From Kitasatospora sp. NBC_01246 (GTDB lineage Bacteria > Actinomycetota > Actinomycetes > Streptomycetales > Streptomycetaceae): DNA of 64,000 bases. A model generated the notes under the pieces. It was not told where the DNA came from. It saw only the letters and a list, made by a program, of their open reading frames with translations, and did not search any database. Shown here one piece after another: positions 19,801-28,800 of the stretch. Each line of letters opens with the position of its first letter. Position 1 is the first letter of the stretch. The stretch is taken from NCBI RefSeq assembly GCF_036226505.1, contig NZ_CP108484.1, forward strand, positions 7,783,501 through 7,847,500. The letters are read 5' to 3'. The translations under genes were made by a program, and so were the position numbers.

Positions 19801-22800
19801 ACCTTCGTGGAGTTCTCGCGACAGAAGGCACTCGCCCCCGACGGGCGGTGCAAGGCGTTCTCCTCGACCGCCGACGGCACCGGCTGGGGCGAGGGCGCGG
19901 GCGTCGTGGTGCTGGAGCGGCTCTCCGAGGCCCGGCGCAACGGACACCGGATCCTGGCGGTGCTGCGCGGCAGCGCGATCAACCAGGACGGTGCGTCGAA
20001 CGGTCTGACCGCGCCGAACGGGCCCTCGCAGCAGCGGGTGATCCGCAAGGCGCTGGCCAACGCGGGCCTGGCCGCCTCGGACGTCGACGCGGTGGAGGCG
20101 CACGGGACGGGGACCTCGCTGGGCGACCCGATCGAGGCGCAGGCGCTGCTGGCCACGTACGGGCAGGGGCGCGGGGACGGGGAGGCACCCCTCTGGCTCG
20201 GCTCGGTCAAGTCCAACGTCGGCCACACCCAGGCCGCGGCCGGGGTGGCCGGTGTGATCAAGATGGTGGAGGCGCTGCGGCACGGTGTGCTGCCGCCCAC
20301 CCTGCACGTCGAGGCCCCGACGCCGCAGGTGGACTGGTCGGTCGGCGCGGTGGAGCTGCTGACCGAGGCGCGGGAGTGGCCGGAGACCGGCCGCCCCCGG
20401 CGGGTGGGCGTCTCCTCCTTCGGGCTGAGTGGGACCAACGCGCACCTGATCCTGGAGCAGGCGCCCGAGGAGGACCCGGCCGAGGTCGGGGCCGCGCCCG
20501 ACGCCGTGGTGCCGCTGGTGGTGTCGGCGGCCTCGACGGCCTCGCTGGCCGGGCAGGCCGAGCGGCTGGCGGCCTTCGTCGAGGCGTCCGCGCCGGTCTC
20601 ACCGGCCGCGGTGGCCGGGGTCCTGGCGACCCGGCGGGCGGCGCTCGGTGAGCGCGCGGTGCTGGTGGCGGGCTCGCGGTCCGAGGTGCTGGCGGGGTTC
20701 GCCGCGTTGGCGCGCGGGGAGTCGGCGCCGGGGTTGGTGACGGGCAGTGTGTCCGGTGCGAGCCGGACGGTGCTGGTGTTCCCGGGGCAGGGTTCGCAGT
20801 GGGTCGGGATGGGGCGTGAACTGCTGGACGCCTCGCCGGTGTTCGCCGAGCGGGCGGCCGCGTGCGCGGCGGCGCTGGAGCGCTGGGTGGACTGGTCGCT
20901 GGAGGACGTGCTGCGCGGGGACGCGCCGGCCGAGCTGCTGGACCGGGTGGACGTGCTCCAGCCGGCGAGTTTCGCGGTGATGGTCGGTCTGGCGGCGGTC
21001 TGGGCGTCGGTGGGTGTGGTGCCGGACGCGGTGGTCGGGCACTCGCAGGGCGAGATCGCGGCGGCGTGCGTGGCGGGTGCGCTGTCGCTGGAGGACGCGG
21101 CGCGGATCGTGGCGGTGCGCAGCCAGGTGATCGCCGGGAGCCTCGCCGGTCGCGGGGGGATGGCGTCGGTGGCGCTCTCCGACAGCGAGGCTGTCGAGCG
21201 GCTGGTGCGCTGGGCGGACCGCGTCGAGGTCGCGGCCGTCAACGGCCCGGCCTCGGTGGTCATCGCGGGTGACGCCGAGGCGCTGGACGAGGCGCTGGAG
21301 GTGCTGGCGGCCGACGGGGTGCGGGTGCGCCGGGTGGCGGTGGACTACGCCTCCCACACCCGTCATGTCGAGGCGATCGAGGACACCCTGGCGGAGGCCT
21401 TCGCGGACATTCGCAGCCAGGCCCCGCTGGTCCCGTTCCTCTCCACCGTCACGGGCGAGTGGATCGACGAGGCGGGCGTGCTGGACGGCGGGTACTGGTA
21501 CCGCAACCTGCGCGGTCAGGTCCGGTTCGGCCCGGCGATCGCGACGCTGTTGGACCAGGGTCACACGGTGTTCGTGGAGTCGAGCGCGCACCCGGTGCTG
21601 GTCCAGCCGGTCAGTGAGATCGTGGACGAGGCCGGGGCCGAGGCCCTGGTCACCGGGACGCTGCGGCGGGACGAGGGCGGCCTGCGCCGCCTGTTCGCCT
21701 CGATGGCCGAACTCCACGTCCGCGGCGTGGCCGTCGACTGGACCGGTGTGCTGCCGGCCGGCGCCGAGACCGCCCAGGTCGACCTGCCCACCTACGCCTT
21801 CGACCGGCAGCACTTCTGGCTGCGGACCTCCCCGGCCACCGACGCGGCCTCGCTCGGCCAGGCCACCGCCGACCACCCGCTGATCGGCGCGGTGGTCCAG
21901 GTACCCGAGACGGGCGGCGTGCTCTGCACCTCCCGGCTCTCCCTGCACACCCACCCCTGGCTGGCCGACCACGCCGTCGGCGGCGCCGTGCTGGTGCCCG
22001 GCACCGGTCTGGTCGAGCTGGCGGTACGGGCCGGTGACGAGGTCGGCTGCGGCACGCTGGACGAGCTGGTGATCGAGGCCCCGCTGGTCCTGCCCGAGCA
22101 CGGCAACGTGCGGGTCCAGGTCGCCGTCGGCGGCCCCGACGGGGCGGGCGCCCGCAGGGTCGGCATCTACTCGGTCCGCGAGGACGCGGCCGGGGACACC
22201 GGCGCGGACGCCTGGACCCGGCACGCCACCGGTACCCTGACGGCGACCTCGGACGCCGGCGGTCCCGCGTTCGACTTCACCGCCTGGCCGCCCGCCGACG
22301 CGGAGCAGCTGGGTGTCACCGGCGGCTACGAGCTGCTGGCCCAAGCCGGTTACGGCTACGGGCCGGTGTTCCAGGGCGTGCGGGCGGTCTGGCGACGCGG
22401 CGAGGAGCTGTTCGCCGAGGTCGCCCTGCCCGAGGACCAGCGGGACGCCGCCGGCCGGTTCGGCATCCACCCCGCGCTGCTCGACGCCGCCCTCCACCCC
22501 GTCATGCTGGACGTGGCGCTGGGGGACCCGACGGGCGTGAACCGGGCGGGCGACGAGTCCGAGGTGCACCTGCCGTTCGGCTGGAACGGGCTGCGGCTGC
22601 ACGCGGCCGGTGCCTCGGCGCTGCGGGTGCGCCTGGTGCGGTCCGACGCGCAGACGCTCGCGCTGGAGGCCGCCGACGAGACCGGCGGAGCCGTCCTGAC
22701 GCTCCGTTCGCTGGTCTCGCGCGCCGTCTCGGCCGACCAGCTGGGCAGCGCGGGCGGCGACGAAGGCCGCGACGCGCTGTTCCGGGTGGAGTGGACGGAG

Positions 22801-25800
22801 CTGCCCACCGGTACCGCTCCGGGCCTGGAACTCCCGCCGGCCTGGGTGCCGGTGGCCTCGCCGGACCACGTGGCCATGCTGACCAACGGCTCGGGCGTGC
22901 CCCCCGTGGTCGTCCTGGACGCGGTCGGGGACGGCCCGGACGAGTACGCGGTGCTCGGTCTGACCGCCCGGGTGCTGGACGTCGTCCAGGCCTGGCTGAG
23001 CACCCGGGGGCTGGACGCGGCACGGCTGGTCGTGGTCACCCGGGGTGCGGTGCCCGCCGGTGGCGACGCCGCGGTGACGGACCCGGCGGGCGCCGCGGTC
23101 TGGGGTCTGATCCGGGTCGCGCAGGCGGAGAACCCGGACCGGATCGTGCTGCTCGACACCGACGCCGCCCCCGGGACGGACGTCGAACCGGTGCTCGCCG
23201 CCGTGCTGGGCACCAACGAGCCGCAGGTCGCGGTCCGCGGGACGACGATGTACGTGCCCCGGATCGCCCGGGCCACGGCCCCGGCCGACGAGGCCGCGGC
23301 GTTCGACCCCGAGGGCACCGTCCTGATCACCGGCGGCACCGGCACCCTCGGCGGCCTGCTGGCCCGGCGCCTGGTCACCGGGCACGGGGTCCGGCATCTG
23401 CTGCTGGCCAGCCGGAGCGGCCTGCGGGCCGAGGGCGCAGCGGAGTTGGCGGCCGAGCTGACCGCGCTGGGCGCGACGGTGACCGTCACCGCGTGTGACG
23501 TGGCCGACCGGGAGTCGGTGGCCGCACTGCTCTCCGGCGTCCCGGCCGAGCATCCGCTGACGGGTGTGGTGCACACCGCGGGTGTGCTGGACGACGGGGT
23601 GTTCGGGGCGCTGACGGCGGAGCGGCTGGCCCGTGTGTTCGCCCCGAAGGTGACCGCGGTGCGGCACCTGGACGAGCTGACCCGTGAACTGGCGCCGGAG
23701 TTGCGCTCGTTCGTGCTGTTCTCGTCGGCGGCCGGGGTCTTCGGCTCGGCCGGTCAGGGCAACTACGCGGCGGCCAACGCCTATCTGGACGCGGTCGCCC
23801 ACCGGCGCCGCGCCGCCGGCCTGCCCGCGATGTCCCTGGCCTGGGGCCTCTGGGAGCAGGCCACCGCGATGACCGCCCACCTCGACACCGCCGAGGAGGC
23901 CCGGACCGGCCGGAGCCGGAGCCGTTCGCTGGCCTCGGACGAAGGTCTGGACCTCTTCGACGCGGCGCTGCGCACCGGCGACGCGCTGCTCGTCCCGATC
24001 AAGCTGGACCTGCGGTCCATGCGCGCCGACGCGGCGGCGGGCCGCGAGGTGCCGCCGCTGCTGCGCGGGCTGATCCGGGCGAGTCGGCAGACCGCGCGGT
24101 CGGCGGCGGCCGACGGTACGGCCGGCCTGGCCGGCCGGCTGACCGGGCTGACGGTGGCCGAGCAGGAGGCGCTGCTGCTGGAGCTGGTCCGCGGCCACGC
24201 GGCGACCGTGCTCGGGCACGCGGGACCGGAGGGCGTGAAGACCGACACGGCGTTCCGCGACTCCGGCTTCGACTCGCTGACCTCCGTCGAGCTGCGCAAC
24301 CGGTTGCGCGAGGCGACCGGTCTGAAGCTGCCCGCGACGGTGGTCTTCGACCACCCGACCCCGCTCGCCCTCGCCCGGCACCTGCACGAGGAGTTCGGCC
24401 ACGTGGCCGCCGAGACCGGCGCGGCGGCGCCGGCGGTCGTGCTCGCCGACCCGTCCGAGCCGATCGCGATCGTCGGCATGGCCTGCCGGCTGCCCGGCGG
24501 TGTGGCGAGCCCCGAGGACCTCTGGCGGCTGGTCAGCGAGGGCCGGGACGCGATGTCCGGCTTCCCGTCCGACCGCGGCTGGGACCTGGACGGCCTCTTC
24601 GACGCGGACCCGGACAAGGCCGGGACCTCCTACGTGGACCAGGGCGGCTTCCTGCACGAGGCGGCGCTGTTCGACGGGGGCTTCTTCGGGATCTCGCCGC
24701 GCGAGGCGCTGGCGATGGACCCGCAGCAGCGCCTGCTGCTGGAGACCTCGTGGGAGGCGCTGGAGCGGGCGGGCATCGACCCGGCCACGCTCAAGGGCAC
24801 CGACGTCGGCGTCTTCTCCGGTCTGATGGGCGCGGGCTACGGCTCGGGCAGCGACGTACCCGCCGAGCTGGAGGGCTTCGTCACGACCGGCGCCGGCAGC
24901 AGCGTGGCCTCGGGCCGGGTGTCCTACGTGTTCGGGTTCGAGGGCCCCGCGGTCACCGTGGACACGGCCTGCTCGTCGTCCCTGGTGGCGATGCACCTGG
25001 CCGCGCAGGCGCTGCGGACCGGTGAGTGCTCGCTGGCCCTCGCCAGCGGCGCGGCCGTGATGACCGGCCCCGGCGCGTTCGTGCAGTTCTCCCGCCAGCG
25101 CGGTCTGGCCTCGGACGGCCGGTGCAAGTCCTACGCGGACGCGGCGGACGGCACCGGCTGGGCCGAGGGCGCGGGCGTGGTGGTGCTGGAGCGCCTCTCG
25201 GAGGCCCGCCGCAAGGGGCACCGGGTGCTCGCGGTGGTCCGCGGGTCGGCGGTGAACCAGGACGGCGCGTCCAACGGTCTGACCGCGCCCAACGGGCCCT
25301 CACAGCAGCGGGTGATCCGCAAGGCGCTGGCCAACGCGGGCCTGTCCACCGCCGACATCGACGCGGTGGAGGGCCACGGCACGGGCACCGTGCTGGGGGA
25401 CCCGATCGAGGCCCAGGCGCTGCTGGCCACCTACGGGCGCGGCCGTGACCCGGAGCGGCCGCTCTGGCTGGGCTCGCTGAAGTCCAACATCGGCCACACC
25501 CAGGCGGCTTCCGGCGTGGCCGGTGTGATCAAGATGGTGCAGGCGCTGCGGCACGGCGTGCTGCCGCCCACCCTGCACGTGGACGCGCCGTCCTCGCAGG
25601 TGGACTGGACGGCGGGCGCCGTCGAGCTGCTGACCGAGGCGCGGGAGTGGCCGGAGACCGGCCGCCCGCGGCGGGTGGGCGTCTCCTCGTTCGGGCTGAG
25701 CGGGACCAACGCGCACCTGATCCTGGAGCAGGTGCCGGAGGAGAACGCGGTGGAGCGGCCCGCCGTCGAGCCGACGGGTGTGGTCCCGCTGGTGCTGTCG

Positions 25801-28800
25801 GCGAAGAGCGCGGGCTCGCTGGCCGGGCAGGCCGACCGGCTGGCGCCCTTCGTCGAGACGTCCGGGGCGGGGACGGCGGAGATCGCCGCCGCGCTGCTGG
25901 CGCAGCGGGCGCTGCTGTCGGAGCGCGCGGTGGTGCTGGCGGGTTCGCCGGAGGAGGCGCTGGCCGGGCTGAGCGCCCTGGCGCGCGGGGAGTCCGCCGC
26001 CGGTGTCGTGGCCGGGGGTGGCCAAGCCCGGACGGTGCTGGTGTTCCCGGGGCAGGGGTCGCAGCGGGTCGGGATGGGCCGGGAGCTGGCCGAGCGGTAC
26101 CCGGTGTTCGCCGAGGCCTTCGACGCGGCCTGCGCCGCGCTGGACGCGCAGTTGGCGGGCTGGACCGAGCACCCGGTCAAGGACGTGGTGCTCGGCACGG
26201 CCGGATCCCTCGACCAGACCGTCTACACCCAGGCCGGGTTGTTCGCCGTGGAGACGGCGTTGTTCCGGCTGATCGAGTCCTGGGGCGTCCGGCCGGACGC
26301 GGTGATGGGCCACTCGATCGGGGAGATCACGGCCGCGCACGTGGCCGGGGTGCTCTCGCTCGGGGACGCGGCGGCGGTGGTCGCCGCACGCGGCCGGCTG
26401 ATGCAGGCGCTGCCCTCGGGCGGTGCGATGGTGGCGGTGGCAGCCACCGAGGCCGAGGTGGCCGAACTCCTCGGTGACGGCGTGGATCTGGCGGCGGTGA
26501 ACGGTCCTTCGTCGGTGGTCCTCTCCGGTGAGGAGGCGGCCGTGCTGAAGGCCGCGGAGCAACTGCGCGAGCAGGGCCGCAAGGTCAAGCAGCTGACCGT
26601 CTCGCACGCCTTCCACTCGGCGCTGATGGAACCGATGCTGGCGGAGTTCGCCACCGCCCTGGCCGAGGTCTCGTGGGGTGAGCCCAAGCTCGCGGTGATC
26701 TCCAACGTCACCGGCCGTCCGGCCGAGCCCGGTCAACTGGCCGATCCCGCCTACTGGGTGGACCATGTCCGCCGCCCGGTCCGGTTCGCCGACGGCATCG
26801 CCACGGCGGCCGGTCCCGGTAACGCGGTCTTCGTCGAGCTGGGCCCCGGCGCCGCGCTGAGCGGCGTGGTCGCGGAGTCCGCCGGTGAGCGCGCGGTCAC
26901 GGTGGCCGCGCTGCGCGACGGCCGCCCCGAGGCGCACACCGTACTGGCCTCGGTCGCCGAACTCTTCGTCCGGGGCGTCGAGGTGGACTGGGCGAAGACC
27001 CTGCCCGCCGGCCTTCCGGTCACCCATCTGGAGCTGCCCACCTACGCCTTCGACCACGAGCACTACTGGCTCCGGAGCGCTGCCGCCACCGACGCGGCCT
27101 CGCTCGGCCAGGGCCGGGCCGACCACCCGCTGCTCGGCGCCGTCGTCCAACTGCCGCAGTCGGACGGCCTGGTGTTCACCTCCCGGCTGTCGCTGCGCAC
27201 CCACGGCTGGCTCGCCGACCACACCGTCGGGGGAGTGGTCCTCGTCCCCGGTGCCGCCCTGGTGGAGCTGGCCGTCCGGGCCGGGGACGAGGTCGGCTGC
27301 GGCACCCTCGACGACCTGGTCGTCGAGGTACCGCTCCTCCTGCCCGAGCACGGCGGGGTCCGGGTCCAGGTCGCCGTCGGCGGCCCGGACGAGCAGGGCG
27401 CCCGCAAGGTCGAGGTGTACTCCGCCCACGAGGACGCGACGGAGACCTGGACCCGCCACGTCACCGGCACCCTCGCGGTGGCGCCCACGGCGGGGGCCGA
27501 GCCGTTCGACACCGGGGCGTGGCCCCCGGCCGGTGCGGAGCCGGTCGACGTCGACGGCCTCTACACCGAACTCATCGCTCACGGCCACGAGTACGGACCG
27601 CTGTTCCGCGCCCTCCGGGCGGTGTGGCGGCGCGGCGACGAGGTGTTCGCCGAGCTCGCCCTGCCCGACGGGCAGCGGGACACCGCCGCCCGGTTCGGCC
27701 TGCACCCCGCGCTGCTGGACGCCGCCCTGCACCCCGCCCTGCGGGACGCGGCCGCGGCGGACCGGGACCGGACGTGGCAGCCGCGGGAGTGGCACGGGCT
27801 GGCCCTGCACGCCGTCGGCGCCTCCGCGCTGCGGGTGCGGATCACCGCGGCCGGGCCCGACACGCTGGCACTGGCGGCGGTCGACGAGGCCGGCGGCCCG
27901 GTCCTGACGGCAGCCGCGGTGACGCTGCGGCCGCTCTCCGCCGAGCAGTTGGCGGCCGCGGCGGGCACGGCCGACGACGACGGCCTGTACCGGGTCGACT
28001 GGACGGCGCTGCCCCCGGCGCCGCTGCAGGGCACCGGCACGGCGCCGCGGCGCGCGGCCGTCGCGACCGAGGCGGACCTCGCGGCCCTGACGGCCGGTGG
28101 GGACGTTCCCCCGGTCGTGGTCCTGACGGCCGTCACCGACGGCGAGGGGGAGGACGCCGTCCTCCCGCTCACCACCCGGGTGCTGGCCGTGGTGCAGTCC
28201 TGGCTGGCCGACGAAACCCTGGAGGACTCCCGCCTGGTGGTGCGGACCCGGGGCGCGGTGCCCGCCGGCGGCGACGCCGCGCTCACCGACCCGGCCGGCG
28301 CCGCCGTCTGGGGCCTGGTCCGAGCGGCCCAGGCCGAGAGCCCGGACCGGATCGTCCTGCTCGACCTCGACCCGGCCGCGCCGGACGACCTGGACACCGC
28401 GCTCGCCGCGGCGCTGCCGCTCGGCGAGCCGCAGGTCGCGGTGCGCGGGACGGCGCTGCACGTACCGCGCCTGGCCCGGACCGCCGGCGAGGTGCCCGGC
28501 GGCGAACCGGCCTTCCGCCCGGACGGCACGGTCCTGATCACCGGCGGCACCGGCTCGCTCGGCGCCCTGACCGCCCGTCACCTGGTCGCGCGGCACGGCG
28601 TCCGCCACCTGGTCCTCGCGGGCCGGCGCGGCCCGGACGCCGACGGCGCGGCGGAGCTCGCCGCCGAGCTGGAGGCCGCCGGGGCCACGGTGTCGGTGGT
28701 GGCCTGCGACGTCACCGACCGGGAGGCGGTCGCGGCGCTCCTGGCCGCCGTGCCGGCCGGGCACCCGCTGACCGGCATCGTCCACGCCGCCCGGGTCTTC